A stretch of DNA of 64,000 nt. Origin: Syngnathus acus (taxonomy: Eukaryota > Chordata > Actinopteri > Syngnathiformes > Syngnathidae). Below are positions 1-11,279 of the stretch, piece after piece. A program made the translations under genes and the position numbers. The stretch covers positions 12,465,384 to 12,529,383 of the forward strand of contig NC_051087.1 of assembly GCF_901709675.1 (NCBI RefSeq). Direction: 5' to 3'. The stretch's first letter is position 1; each line of letters begins with the position of its first letter. The notes beneath the pieces are model-generated. The model had not been told where the DNA came from. It saw only the letters and a list, made by a program, of their open reading frames with translations, and searched no databases.

Positions 1-791
1 ATTGACACCTTCCCAGCGTCAGTGTTTAATCGTTTATCATACAATGATGACAGAAACTAGATTGAAGGTTGATAAAGAGCCCATTCGAGTTGTAAAAAAA
101 TGCAGAGTTGAACAGTTTCTTGACAATCTTTCTTAAGAAGGGATGATTTGAGATGGGTCTACAATTTGTTAACCAGTGTTCTCTTGTTTAGAAATTGTTT
201 AATGGCTGCTGCTTTCAAGTGAACCTCGCCTGACTGAAGTGAGTAGTTGATTATTTGCTGGAAATCACAGATTTCACCATGGTTTTGATGAAATCAGCTG
301 GTATTTAATGAAGACTGCTAGTTTATGGTTTTGACTGCTGCATCAATTAGTTATTGTATTTTGATTCACAGTATCAAATTAGAAAATTGAGTAATTCTTG
401 GGTGATTTTAAGTGTTGTATTATTCAAACCTGCAAACATAATTGTCCCAAATCTGAAGCTGTCGCTGGCTGCTTCTTTCTATAATTCTCACTCATGTAGG
501 AAAAATGTTACCAATTGTAATTACATATGTTAATTTAGTGTGTTTTTTGATTGATTGGCTGAATAAGCCTTTATTTTGAACATGTAAACAGTGAGAGCAA
601 ATGAAGCAAAAAAAAAAAAAAAACATTAAAAAAGGAAAGAAATCAATTTAATTTGTATTTGAGAAAAGGAATAGTGTTAAAAACTCTTTGTGTGCCGGGT
701 GAGCTGAAGCCTACTTCCTGGGAAGTGTCATCTCTATTTCAGCTTAATTTACAGTGTCCAATAAAGAGTTACATTGTTGAGTCTTGCTTAC
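1..791. other. CARD14-like intron, no other feature
   Basis: AT-rich intronic sequence downstream of exon 6. It holds a poly(A) run near 608-623. I see no exon, repeat family or RNA gene here. Confidence 0.5.
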
Positions 792-917
792 TTGGTCTCT
801 CTCTGTCTGCAGCTCTCTCATCTGGTTCTGGATCGTAGTGCTCGTCTGTTGATGCATGTTACAGTCCTGGGTCAGCTGCTTCACTTGGAGGGTCAGACAC
901 TCATTCTGATCCAGAAG
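792..917 (-). CDS. card14: CARD14-like coding exon 6 (coiled coil)
   Basis: Acceptor GTTCAG, donor GTAAGC, 42 codons. It ends in RELQTERDQ, matching the conserved ERDQ block of the family. Further exons lie beyond the left edge. Confidence 0.72.
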
Positions 918-3900
918 CTGAACAATGATACACAAAATGTAGTTGTCACTTTATAGAGACACAACATTTGATAACTAAATCAAGACAATGCTTATACACA
1001 GAGAAACTTCATTAGTGTATAACTGGTGACAAATGTATTTGCAGGACAAGTTCCCACATTTCATTACTGCAGAGTCAAGTGTTCACTGCCTACCTCAAAA
1101 CAGAAAGCTGCTGTCTGTCTCGAGGAAACAAAGTAGCTGCTAAGCAAGAACTCCTAGAATCCTGACTGACATATTCCATCTCACAAGCCACAAAATATCG
1201 ACTAACAACATGTTAGCTGGAACTCGAAACCTCTGAAGGCGTCAAATTTCTAAACACTAGTTCCAGTCACAGTAATTGAACTCACCTCTTGTTTTTCTCT
1301 GTACATTTCTTCATTTTCTTCCGTATATCGCTTGAGTTGATCTACGAGCTCCACTTGGCTATCTTTCGCCTCAGCCAGGTCCTGAGCCAGAATATCCTGA
1401 TGAGCCTGACAGAGTGAGAGTCGATGAAACACCAACATTGCAGATACATAAAAATAATGATGGCTTCTAATAGAATCTTTGAGTATTTTTCTCACTGGGT
1501 TCAGTTTCTCAATCTTGCCTAACTGGCAGCGCAGACTCCTGACTTCCTCTTGCAGCTGAGACTCCTCAGCTACAGGGAAAGCTTTCAGAGAGCGCTGTTT
1601 CTGCAAGTCACTCTCTGTTTTGGCCTTTTGCAGTTCTGTTTGCAGTTGATATATCTGTTGTAAGTAGGGATGAGACAAAATGTTGACAATTGTGATACAT
1701 CACTGTTACATCTCAAGGTACAAAACAACAACAGCAGTGGTAGTCGCAAATGACTTTTCAATGTGATTATCCACTTGACACATACTGTCCAGACTGCATC
1801 TGTAAACCAAAAATTAATAAGTTTTATCGATTTTTTTTTAAGAACAACTGTTCTACTACTTGACTACATTTGTTTCAGCAAATAGTCTCTTTATTAAAAT
1901 AAAATAAAAAAAAATACTGAGCTATTCACAGCTCCTGCCACGGAGGCTTATTGTGCTTCCAGTGATCATATATGGAAGGTTCCTACAGCTTAATTGTAGT
2001 AAATTTTGATTTGACATCATTTGGAAGAACGGACTCAAAAGGCAGGGGAGTCCCTGGACTGGTTGCTATCCAATCCGAGGGACGTTAAATCAAACAACAA
2101 TTTTTGGAATGTTGGCGAACCTGGAGTACCCACAAAAAACCCATGCAAGTAGGGAAGCCCATGCAAGACAAATACATTGTAATTAAAGAGACCTTTTTAT
2201 CACAGTACATAATCTGGGGCAATCACAAAAGATGATGTGCGCGGAATGCTATGCACAGCAAAAATTTCTGAAGAGCCACTTTGTTAAAAACACTTTTTCA
2301 GACATGAGTAAAAAGTTGACTGAAACGATAAAACACAGAACAGTTTTGGACAGAATTGGCTTCAGAAGTGTACATTTTTGCTCGACATTCGAGTTTAAAG
2401 CGTGATGTTTAAATGACAGAACGCCCATAGATAGGTTTATACAGCACTTTTGCTATTGAGCAAGGCAAAATGACAACCTGTGTTATCAGTGCATTGTTTT
2501 TAGTTTTACATTAAATCGTCGTAATTCATTATTTACTGGCGAATACTCCCTCAGGATTTTGACAATCAGACTCGGGTAGTGAAAACATACCGTAGTTTTT
2601 GGACTATAAATCGCACCTGATTATAAGCCGCACCAGCTAAAATTAGGGGAAAATCTTGTTTCGCTCAAATAAGCCGCACTGGACTATAAGCCGCAGGTCT
2701 TTTAATGTTTAATTACCATTTGTAAGAGAATATACACAAAGAGGATTGTCAGGAAAGAGATGGTTCTTTGGGGGACGCATACCTTTTATCAAGATAACAT
2801 TTATTGACAGAGATGAAGGAGCTCTGCAAACATGTATAAAGCTCAGCGAAGATTATAATAAACTTTATGTGCAGGGAACACTAGCAACACACAACTAATT
2901 ATGAATAAAATGGGATCACTTACAGCACAGGTGTCAAACTCAAGGCCCAGGGGCCAGATATGGCCCACCACATCATTTTATGTGGCCCGCGAAGACAAAT
3001 TGTGCTTCAAATTCGTGTGTCATTACTAGAATTGCAAATTGTCTTCACTTTTAAAAATATCTTTTTTTTAAATATTTGACCAGTTTTTACTCGTCTGATT
3101 TGAGAACGAGTTATTTGTCAGTTTGTTTTGCAGCTTTTACTGTATGTAATATGAGGTGCTCATACATTTATTTGGGTTGACAGTCATAATGGCCCTCCGA
3201 AAGAAGCTATGACTACAATGCGGCCCGCGAAAAAAATGAGTTTGACACCCCTGACTTACAGGGTTAAAGTTGGCAATGCGATACGGGCTACACAAAGAGT
3301 GTTGCAGGGTTCAAAGCTTGTGCAAAAAGTAGCGGCTTATAGGCCGGAAAATACAGTAGTTTTATTGTGAATTATTAAATAATATTATGTTGATTATTTA
3401 AGGGGGTTGGCACTTGCGCTCTTGGTAGTGTTGTGAACATACTTTCATTTGCTTTTTTTAGATGCCATGTATTTTGAGAAAAACAACATTGTCATCATGT
3501 TAAATAACTCATTAATTGAGCAACTACTCAAATTTGTACTGCTACAGCATTTATAGACAAATGTATCATTATTGAGATTACAATGCAGAAGAATTGGCCC
3601 AAAACCAAAAAGCTATTCTTAGACCATAATTGTGGGAGGCAAATACTCAGTTAACTTGATAACTTTCCAGTGACATCACAAACCTTGATGAGGTGTATGA
3701 TAGGGTTGGTCTATTTTAACCAAAAACAGTGATGACTACCAACCTGCAAGTTGAGGTCATGGAGACGCATGCTCACAGCTGATTTCTCCTCAATAGCTGC
3801 AGTATAGCGGACATATAAATCACACTTCTCGTCCTTCAATTGTGTAACTTCACGCTGCAGTGAAGACAAGTGTCTATGTATGCGCTCATATTCCAACTGA

Positions 3901-4698
3901 AGGCATCTGGACTTTTCCTCGCGCTCCATTATCTGCTGAATCTCAGACTCAAGTGAGGCACAGCGAGCACTCTTTCTTCCAGCCTCAGAGCGAGCTTCCC
4001 AAAGCTCATTCTGCATCCCGCTTACTGCTCTGATAAGGTATTCAGTCAGTTCAGAATACTTTATCAGGCCTGCGCAGAGAACCAAGACATAGGGTAAGTA
4101 AGCTATATGGAATATAAAACTCATTGGCACTAGCGGACATTTGACAAACCACTGAATCTTGAGGGTTCTGAGCTGGGTTTGCGTCCAGTAATTTGAGTGT
4201 AGAGTGTTGGGTAGTGGATCATCAGGCTCTCCAGCAAAGCCACTGCACCGTTCCTACCCTGGGTCCGCAACAGATCCATCATATGGCCTGCAAACAGCAA
4301 ACAGTGTGTGTGTGTGTGGGGGGGGGGTCATAATGATTACTGATTGACTTTATTGAACTTTGTTATACAGGTCAGGCAATTGAGAATAAATTCTCATGGC
4401 AGCAGACAATAGATGAAAATAAAGTTTTAATTTAATTGAAAAAAAAGAGCAATTTTAGAATGTATTTGCAATAACTACACTTACAAGTCATAATAAGTTT
4501 ACAGTAAGTCTGTCTAAGTTTTAAGTAGGGAGGAGGTGAAATGTTCATTTTATAAAAATGAAGCACAATGTTTACTTTACCAGGTAATAAAAGTCAAAGT
4601 CAAAGTCTGCTTTATTGTCAATTTCTTCACGTCAAGACACACAAAGAGATCGAAATTGCGTTTCCTACTATCCCATGGTGACAAGACATATTACATAA

Positions 4699-4731
<33 letters not shown>

Positions 4732-4979
4732 TATAGTATATTGTACAACAGCAGCATCTTACTTGTTCTCATTGAGCGATTGGTGAGGTTGTGGCTGGAG
4801 AGGATCTCATCCTCGTCCATCTCAGTGAGAACCCTGGCTTGCCTAAGGTACGGGATCAGAATGCACGGCCGTACCCCCAGGGACAGCCGATGGCGGTTGT
4901 CATTGATAAGTTCCCAGAGTTCCTCTTCACCCATTCCCTTCAGGTCAGGCCCCTCGGGCACACTCTCTCCTGCCATCAT
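792..4979 (-). CDS. card14: CARD-coiled-coil scaffold, CARD14 (CARMA2)-like, 5' part of gene (six coding exons)
   Basis: Six minus-strand exons join in frame: 4763-4979, 4150-4287, 3744-4069, 1496-1654, 1286-1405 and 792-917, giving about 362 residues. Residues 1-105 form a CARD, with the family pattern ILIPYLRQARVL followed by an acidic MDEDEIL and LTNRSMRT. The rest is coiled coil. CARMA proteins use the CARD to nucleate BCL10 filaments and recruit MALT1, activating NF-kB at membranes; that is family knowledge. The match to CARD14 rather than CARD9, 10 or 11 rests on remembered human sequence, especially the end of the CARD and the start of the coiled coil. The start is a double ATG; the second has the better Kozak context. 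The rest of the coiled coil and the PDZ-SH3-GUK part expected of CARD14 would lie left of position 1. CARD11 or CARD10 remains possible but less likely. Confidence 0.8.
1286..1405 (-). CDS. card14: CARD14-like coding exon 5 (coiled coil)
   Basis: Acceptor CTGTCAG, donor GTGAGT, 40 codons in phase 0. AHQDILAQDLAEAKDSQVEL aligns with the conserved DILEQSLDEAR-type segment of CARMA coiled coils. Confidence 0.75.
1496..1654 (-). CDS. card14: CARD14-like coding exon 4 (coiled coil)
   Basis: Acceptor TACAACAG, donor GTGAGA, phase 0 at both ends. It encodes IYQLQTELQKAK to KIEKLNP, a charged coiled-coil segment continuing exon 3. Confidence 0.75.
2030..2180. repeat. Degenerate tRNA-derived SINE remnant
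   Basis: Blocks resembling the SINE at 37033-37396 (CTGGACTGGTTGC, GGAGTACCC, AAACCCATGCA) survive in order inside a CARD14-like intron. It is old and interrupted. Confidence 0.4.
2589..3360. mobile_element. TIR element of the 'tacygtattttycggactataag' type
   Basis: The left end reads TACCGTAGTTTTTGGACTAT and the right end is the inverse of TACTGTATTTTCCGGCCTAT. Both continue into AAGCCGC-type motifs, so the ends are inverted repeats of one non-autonomous DNA element. It has no transposase ORF and is interrupted by the hAT copy at 2926-3253. Relatives occur at 11280-11788, 20125 onward and 26093-26760. The superfamily is not established. Confidence 0.65.
2926..3253. mobile_element. Non-autonomous hAT element (GTGTCAAACTC family), complete copy
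   Basis: Terminal inverted repeats CACAGGTGTCAAACTCA and TGAGTTTGACACCCCTG are flanked by a perfect 8-bp duplication, ACTTACAG, at 2918-2925 and 3254-3261. An 8-bp duplication is diagnostic of hAT. The copy is 328 bp with no ORF. It carries the uninterrupted version of the site that is occupied in the copy at 46430. Confidence 0.85.
3744..4069 (-). CDS. card14: CARD14-like coding exon 3 (start of coiled coil)
   Basis: Acceptor TGCGCAG, donor GTTGGT. It encodes a heptad-rich helix from GLIKYSELTEYLI to LHDLNLQ, including the family block of lysine, aspartate and glutamate around LKDEKCDLYVRY. Confidence 0.8.
4150..4287 (-). CDS. card14: CARD14-like coding exon 2 (end of CARD)
   Basis: The acceptor is TTTGCAG and the donor is GTTTGT. 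The reading HMMDLLRTQGRNGAVALLES continues exon 1 in phase and matches the last CARD helices of CARMA proteins. Confidence 0.78.
4588..4697 (-). repeat. LINE (CR1/L2-type) 3'-tail fragment
   Basis: On the plus strand a tandem AAAGTC repeat leads into TGCTTTATTGTCAATTTC, so on the minus strand it ends with GACAATAAA and tandem hexamers. The same arrangement ends the RT-coding fragment at 46805, marking it as a 3' LINE end. A (TA)n tract follows. Confidence 0.5.
4695..4732. repeat. (TA)n microsatellite
   Basis: About 38 bp of alternating TA with one G interruption, close to the exon 1 donor of the CARD14-like gene. Confidence 0.85.
4763..4979 (-). CDS. card14: CARD14-like coding exon 1 (first part of CARD)
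   Basis: Starts at the double ATG (first at 4979) and ends before a GTAAGA donor at 4762. It encodes 72 codons plus one base, from MMAGES to SMRT, covering the first CARD helices. Confidence 0.8.
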
Positions 4980-5165
4980 GATTGTGTCGTATAAATCAAC
5001 AACAATGGCTGCTGGCGGCTGAGGCTGCTCGGCGACTCATTACTAGAACAAGACAAGAACAATGAGACAGAAAGAGGCAGGCCAATGATATAAAAGGCAC
5101 AGTCTCTCCACACCCACTAGGTGTTCGTCAGGTGTTATAGCAAATCAAGTGTAGAGAATGCGCGG

Positions 5166-5212
5166 CCGTGTGTGTGTGTGCGCGCATGTGTGTGTGCGCG
5201 CATGTGTGTGTT
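5166..5212. repeat. (TG/CG)n microsatellite
   Basis: Alternating purine-pyrimidine TGTGTG and CGCGCA units about 190 bp upstream of the CARD14-like start codon. Such tracts can adopt Z-DNA; no function is shown. Confidence 0.7.
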
Positions 5213-5529
5213 TTGGTCTTTGGGCATGTGGAAAGACCTGTAACACAAGTCTTCTCCACAGTAAGGGCAGATTACATACGGTTGACAAAATCCCAACACT
5301 GGGTTGCAATCATAAATTACATGATGACATACAAACACAAAGCAGACCATGTTTTCAATATTAAACAATGTGGGATTGGCCTGTATCAGTCTTGTGTTTT
5401 ACAACCAATTACATCAGTTGTCACAAACAACTACATGTACTGAATGTCTCATCTACTCACACGTTAGGTGACCAGTTTTCCTGTACATCATAATACATAA
5501 TTTAAAAAAGCTCTGCAGCTCTGCATATA

Positions 5530-7150
5530 CAGTGCCTTGCGAAAGTATTCGGCCCCCTTGAACCTTTCAACATTTCGCGACATTTCAGGCTTCAAACATA
5601 AAGATATAAAAGTTTAATTTTTTGTCAAGAATCAACAACAAGTGGGACACAATCGTGAAGTGGAACGAAATCTATTGGATAATTTAAACTTTTTTAACAA
5701 ATAAAAAACTGAAAAGTGGGGCGTGCAATATTATTCGGCCCCCTTGCGCTAATACTTTGTAGCGCCACCTATTGCTGCAATTACAGCTGCAAGTCGCTTG
5801 GGGTATGTCTATTAGTTTTGCACATCGAGAGACTGGAATTCTTGCCCATTCTTCCTTGCAAAACAGCTCAAGCTCAGTGAGGTTGGATGGAGAGCGTTTG
5901 TGAACAGCAGTCTTCAGCTCTTTCCACAGATTCTCGATTGGATTCAGGTCTGGACTTTGACTTGGCCATTCTAACACCTGGATACGTCTATTTGTGAACC
6001 ATTCCATTGTAGATTTGGCTTTATGTTTTGGATCATTGTCCTGTTGGAAGATAAATCTCCGTCCCAGTCTCAGGTCTTTTGCAGACTCCAACAGGTTTTC
6101 TTCCAGAATGGTCCTGTATTTGGCTCCATCCATCTTCCCATCAATTTTAGCCATCTTCCCTGTCCCTGCTGAAGAAAAGCAGGCCCAAACCATGATGCTG
6201 CCACCACCATGTTTGACAGTGGGGATGGTGTGTTCAGGGTGATGAGCTGCGTTGCTTTTACGCCAAACATATCGTTTTGCATTGTGGCCAAAAGGTTCGA
6301 TTTTGGTTTCATCTGACCAGAGCACCTTCTTCCGCATGTTTGGTGTGTCTCCCAGGTGGCTTGTGGCAAACTTTAAACGAGACTTTTTATGGATATCTTT
6401 GAGAAATGGCTTTCTTCTTGCCACTCTTCCATAAAGGCCAGATTTGTGCAGTGCACGACTGATTGTTGTCCTATGGACAGACTCTCCCACCTCAGCTGTA
6501 GTTATCTGCAGTTCATCCAGAGTGATCATGGGCCTCTTGGCTGCATCTCTGATCAGTCTTCTCCTTGTTTGAGATGGAAGTTTGGAGGGACGGCCGGGTC
6601 GTGGTAGATTTGCAGTGGTCTGATACTCCTTCCATTTCAATATAATTGCTTGCACAGTGCTCCTTGAGATGTTTAAAGCTTGGGAAATATTTTTGTATCC
6701 AAATCCGGCTTTAAACTTCTCCACAACAGTATCTCGGACCTGCCTGGTGTGTTCCTTTGTCTTCATGGTTCTCTCTGCGCTTTAAACAGAACCCTGAGAC
6801 TATCAAAGAGCAGGAGCATTTATACGGAGACTTGATTACACACAGGTGCATTCTATTTATCATCATCAGTCATTTAGGACAACATTGGATCATTCAAAGA
6901 TCCTCACTGAACTTCTGGAGTGAGTTTGCTGCACTGAAAGTAAAGGGGCCGAATAATATTGCACGCCCCACTTTTCAGTTTTTTATTTGTTAAAAAAGTT
7001 TAAATTATCCAATAAATTTCGTTCCACTTCACGATTGTGTCCCACTTGTTGCTGATTCTTGACAAAAAATTAAAATTTTATATCTTTATGTTTGAAGCCT
7101 GAAATGTGGCGAAATGTTGAAAGGGGGCCGAATACTTTCCAAAGGCACTA
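5530..7150 (-). mobile_element. Tc1-like DNA transposon, near full length
   Basis: CAGTGCCTTGCGAAAGTATT at the left is inverted as AATACTTTCCAAAGGCACTA at the right, flanked by TA dinucleotides. The arms extend about 210 bp (5530-5745 and 6942-7150), differing by a handful of bases and one 6-bp indel. It encloses a transposase gene on the minus strand. Long, closely matched arms point to a fairly recent insertion. Confidence 0.9.
5684..6766 (-). pseudogene. Tc1-like transposase, frameshifted near the C-terminus
   Basis: The frame encodes 360 residues: N-terminal helix-turn-helix DNA-binding region (about 1-115) with a GRPSKL linker motif near 58, then a DDE catalytic domain. Catalytic residues are visible as D152 (SDETK), D243 (QQDNDPKH) and E278 (NPIENLW), with the DD34E spacing of Tc1-like enzymes. 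Near residue 320 (about 5808) the frame departs from the family pattern: a 2-base loss moves the usual last residues into another frame, and an unrelated 40-residue end follows. Catalytic residues are intact, so activity is possible but doubtful. Confidence 0.9.
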
Positions 7151-7216
7151 TATGAAGGTTATCTAACTCTAAAATTACATGCCTCACAAGTTTGCCTTGG
7201 TAATTCCTCATTAATG

Positions 7217-7554
7217 TGTCAAGATCTGTCACAGTTTGCTTCCTTGTTTTAATGTCATAGTTTCGGTTCACGTGTCTGTGTGCTCGCCCCTCCCCTCCTG
7301 TGCTCACAATCTATGTAATTGTCGTCACCTGCCTCTCATTACCTGTCATGTATTTAAGTCCTGTCTGCGTGTCACTCCCTGTCGGATTGTTCTCGTCTCA
7401 TGTCTTCTTGTTTCTAGTCTCCAGTCTGTTCTGTTCTAGGTTTTCTGTTCAGTTATTCACGTCCCTAGTCGAACATCTATAGTTGGTCTTTTGAGTTTGT
7501 TCAATAAACCCTGGTCCAAGCTGCATTCGGTTGCCCAGCTCCATTCACTTGACA
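7217..7554 (+). mobile_element. Solo LTR of an LTR retroelement
   Basis: A 338-bp unit begins TGTCAAG and ends CTTGACA (TG...CA with a 7-bp terminal inverted repeat). It is flanked by a perfect 5-bp duplication, TAATG, at 7212-7216 and 7555-7559. Inside are a TATA-like TATTTAAG at 7351 and an AATAAA signal at 7503-7508 near the end, giving plus orientation. There is no internal coding region, so it is a recombined solo LTR. Ty3/gypsy-like or endogenous-retroviral origin cannot be separated from the LTR alone. Confidence 0.82.
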
Positions 7555-7660
7555 TAATGAAGCCAAGCAAACATTCCAGACAGCTGACGGAAGCAAACAA
7601 CAGTCGAGAGCAAAGTCCTTGTTGAAATGAGGAAATTGGACTGGAGCTGCTGTAAAGTGA

Positions 7661-8711
7661 CAGGGATGTCCAAACTACGGCCCATGGGCCGCGATTGGTC
7701 AATTTTTAATTGGCTCGCAAGAAATTTTATAGAATAGAATATGGTTCGCACTTCAATGCTTGCCTGAGTGTATTTAGTGTGTACTTTTTCATTTTAACAC
7801 CAGAGAGAGCTACCGCTCTATTACGTACTACTGTTGATCAAGGCAGTTGCTCCACCAAAAAAGGACAAAAGTAGACAAAGAAGAAATGTACCCCAAGATA
7901 TGAAACATGGCAGAACCAAAGAAGCGAAAGTTAGAAAGTGAGCATCACTGCTCCCAATGAGTGCAATGCCGCTCTCAATTTAGCTGAGTAAAAGATATAT
8001 TCGACAGTACTCATGTGTTACTAACCATTTATGTGCAGGTATACATGCGACAAATATCATTAATGCACATCAACTCTGTCACGAGCACGTTTTTGTCCAT
8101 CACTTGCATTTTTCTTGCTAACGCACCGCACAGTGCACACACTGCACACACTGCACATGCACTTATGATCTCATCTAATGCAGATTTGCTCATTGGTCAA
8201 GTGACATTTGTCTGGATTTTTGGCACAAGTGCCATCAGATATTCACCGCAGCTAGATGGGCTGATTTACATATCCAGCGCGGCTGATACGCACGAGAATA
8301 ATTTACTAAACTTATACACACTATATTAAGTCTAGTTTAGTCTGTTGTTGATAACCATTTCAAACGAATGTTAATAGGTGTGATGCTAGGCCTAAAGACT
8401 TAAATAGCAAGCTTAAATTTACCTGTCCCTTTTCCCCTTTTGTTTTTTCTCTGTATTGTAAATCTTATATCTAAGAAGAAATTTGAGGATGCTGTTCTGA
8501 GAATGAGCTGCCAAAGCTTTTTATAAATAAATCAATAAAAATCTATTTATGGAAAGCTGTGATGAATGCAGTGTTGAATTTAATTATATTCAACAATCTG
8601 ACATTTTTCTCAAATCAATTTTATTTTTAAAAATTTTACAATTATTTTCCATTTCCAATTGTAATGCCGCAACAGATCACTAGAGGGCCGCGGACCACAG
8701 GTTGACAATCC
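7661..8711 (+). mobile_element. Degenerate Charlie-like hAT element
   Basis: The left end CAGGGATGTCCAAACTACGG and the right end GACAATCCCG form imperfect inverted repeats of the Charlie type. Inside, at 7906, a start codon is followed by a basic MAEPKKRKLESEHH peptide typical of these transposase N-termini, then a stop. No matching 8-bp duplication was found, so the boundaries are approximate. Confidence 0.5.
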
Positions 8712-9071
8712 CGAGACTCTCAGGTTTCTCATTTTGGTTGCTCACTTACCATCCTTCAGTGAGCAAACTATTTACTGTGCTGTGAATGATTTATGCAAAC
8801 AAACAGATGATCTCAAGGCAATCTGTTAAGGAAACAGGTACACAGTCATTGCTGAATTATGGGAAAACTCGATAACAGAGAGGAGGAAGTCTTTCCAAAG
8901 CATATTTTAAGATTATCTAAAAATAATCAACATAATAAATTGTTTTACTTCAACTACATGTGTATGAACGGAAATTGGACCCACCTAACTCACTTCAACC
9001 AGAGTTGTCCTGAAAAATATCCCTTGCCCAGAAACATAAATCAAATGAACATAAGGCTGTCCCATTAGGCC

Positions 9072-9740
9072 AGACTTGGACAAAGTGCGGCCACGGGGGA
9101 CACATACGCCATGTCCACCAGCCACAGTGAAAGAAAAGTGCAAATTGTGCTGTGATTGTATTTTAAAAGTTGCACTTTTATTTTAAGTTCACGCATGTGA
9201 ACAGAAGTACAAGCAAGGTCGTGAGCAAGGCTACAAATTGTGTCTGCAATACAATCTAATGACGTTTTGGCTGGATTTTGCGATTTGTTTTCGACAGCTC
9301 AAGCAACAATTTCCCCCCTCAAATATGACAAACACAAATGTGTCCAAAATGTGAGCAACATTCTTATTTCCTGCATGTTGGAGGGAAAAGAAGGCCAACA
9401 TAATTTGGACTACTAAATCAATATATCAAAATTTTCCACTTATTATGTTTGGGATTCCTGATTAAGAACAGCTAATATGACTTGGCGTTTAGGACACAAA
9501 ATTAACATTATAATTTTTTAAAGTGTACAGCTGTTTTTAAACGCCTGCTTATATATATTTTTAATTTACTAATTGTAACAATAGATATCAAATCTACGCA
9601 TAGTAATTTATTGAAACACAACATCCATCCATTTTCTGAATTGTTCATCCTCACTCGGGTCTCGGGACATTGCAACATGCTTTTTCTCACTTGACTTTCT
9701 CATGTGGCCTTTTGCAAAATTAATCGGCCACCCCTGCGTT
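9072..9740. mobile_element. Old hAT-like remnant
   Basis: The left end (CCAGACTTGGACAAAGTGCG) and right end (GGCCACCCCTGCG) resemble the inverted GGGGTGGGCAAACTGCGGCC-type termini of Charlie elements. The interior is AT-rich without an ORF. A SINE tail fragment (ATCCATCCATTTTCTGAA) lies at about 9626-9670. Confidence 0.4.
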
Positions 9741-11279
9741 AGATACTAAACAAATAACCCTAACCCTTGCGAGAAAAAAAAAAAAAGAGATGCTAGTCTG
9801 CTTTCTGACTACTGTTGAGGTACCCTTGAGCAAGCCATTGATCTCCCAATCTAAGTTTGAGGGGAGCATTATATATAAAAGAAATACAAAAGAACAATTC
9901 TCCTGTGAAGAGACTCACCTCACAGGCATGGAAATAGGGTCCGAAAGTCAACAGGTGAAATGTCACAATTTGTATACATAATGAGGTCAAAAATGTGACC
10001 TTGACTTTTTGTCTGACTTTTTACATGTTGTGAGATACCAAAAAATAGTATGGAGTGCTTTGGTATTTTTAGACAAATTAAAGGGGTTCCAATTAAGGTT
10101 TTATGCTGCCAATACCGATTATCCATGCATGAGATTAGCCACTCACATGAATTTGCTTATGCTGAGCATTTTCCCCCTGGAAAAAAAAAACTCAGAAGTG
10201 ATTTAATGGTATTTTGGAACAGAGTGGCAGTGGACTTATTGATTAGGAGCACCGGACTTCCAGCAAGAAGGTCGACCCTTCAGCTGAGTGTGGCCGTTTG
10301 AAGCGCATACTTTTCGGATTGGCGGCGGAGGTGGTACCCTATACGTGGACTTCTGGGAAAATGTACGTAAGTCAAATGAACCCTTCCCAATTTCAATTGA
10401 ATATACTATAACGACGTATGAGCAATTCAGCTTATATAAAGCCTCTTGGAATGCGTCGTGTTTGTGTATGTTGGTGACTGGTGAAAGGAAACAGACAGAC
10501 GTGACAGAGCACTTCAGCTGCAGAGAGGCTGCTCATATCTCTTAAATCAGCCACAGAGAGATTAATCCTTGTGATTTGTTGAAGTAGTCATAAGTAGTCC
10601 ATGTTCATGTAACCTTTGGTGCCAATTGATAGCTGTTTTTGCACATTTTAAACGATAGTCTGTACAATAATTTCCAATGGGGCAATTGTGATCGCTTCCT
10701 TGTGTTGCCCAATTCCTCATTAAAAGTGGACGTTTCAAAAGGCATTTGTTATTTCATTGTTTCTCCAAAATGAATGGGGGAAATAGAAACTGCTAACTTT
10801 TTTTATTTTCCTAGCAAAAAAAAAAACATAAACTGGGCAAATTTGTGAAAAATGAACCATCTTGGCTTTTGTGTCTCTTTAATTGTCTGCCATATATTTC
10901 ACATTACTCTAATTGATAAGTGTAATTTGGCGGCTTTGTGCTACCCCCATGAGTGAAAATTCACTGGGACTAGAATATGGTTAAATTATGTAGTGGTGGC
11001 TTTGTGCAAGTGCAATTCATTTGTTGAAAGGACAGTGGAAGGACACATCTGGTCTGGAGCTAGTCTCAGAGTCTCCAATGGTCCATATTCAGTTGCAGAT
11101 CCATGGTGACCACTCTCTGGCCATCTTCTGATGAAGAATGTCAGAGAAATATTTATTTCTGTTTGTCATTTACAATATGCAGTGTAAACATGTACCCATT
11201 TTTATCAAATGTATCAAGATGTCCAACAAATACTGAGTATTTGAAACTGCATTTAGATTGGTTGCTATTGACCCTAAGG
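9741..11279. other. Intergenic, nothing recognised
   Basis: AT-rich sequence between the CARD14-like gene and the end of FRMPD1. I find no exon, RNA gene or complete repeat. Confidence 0.4.
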
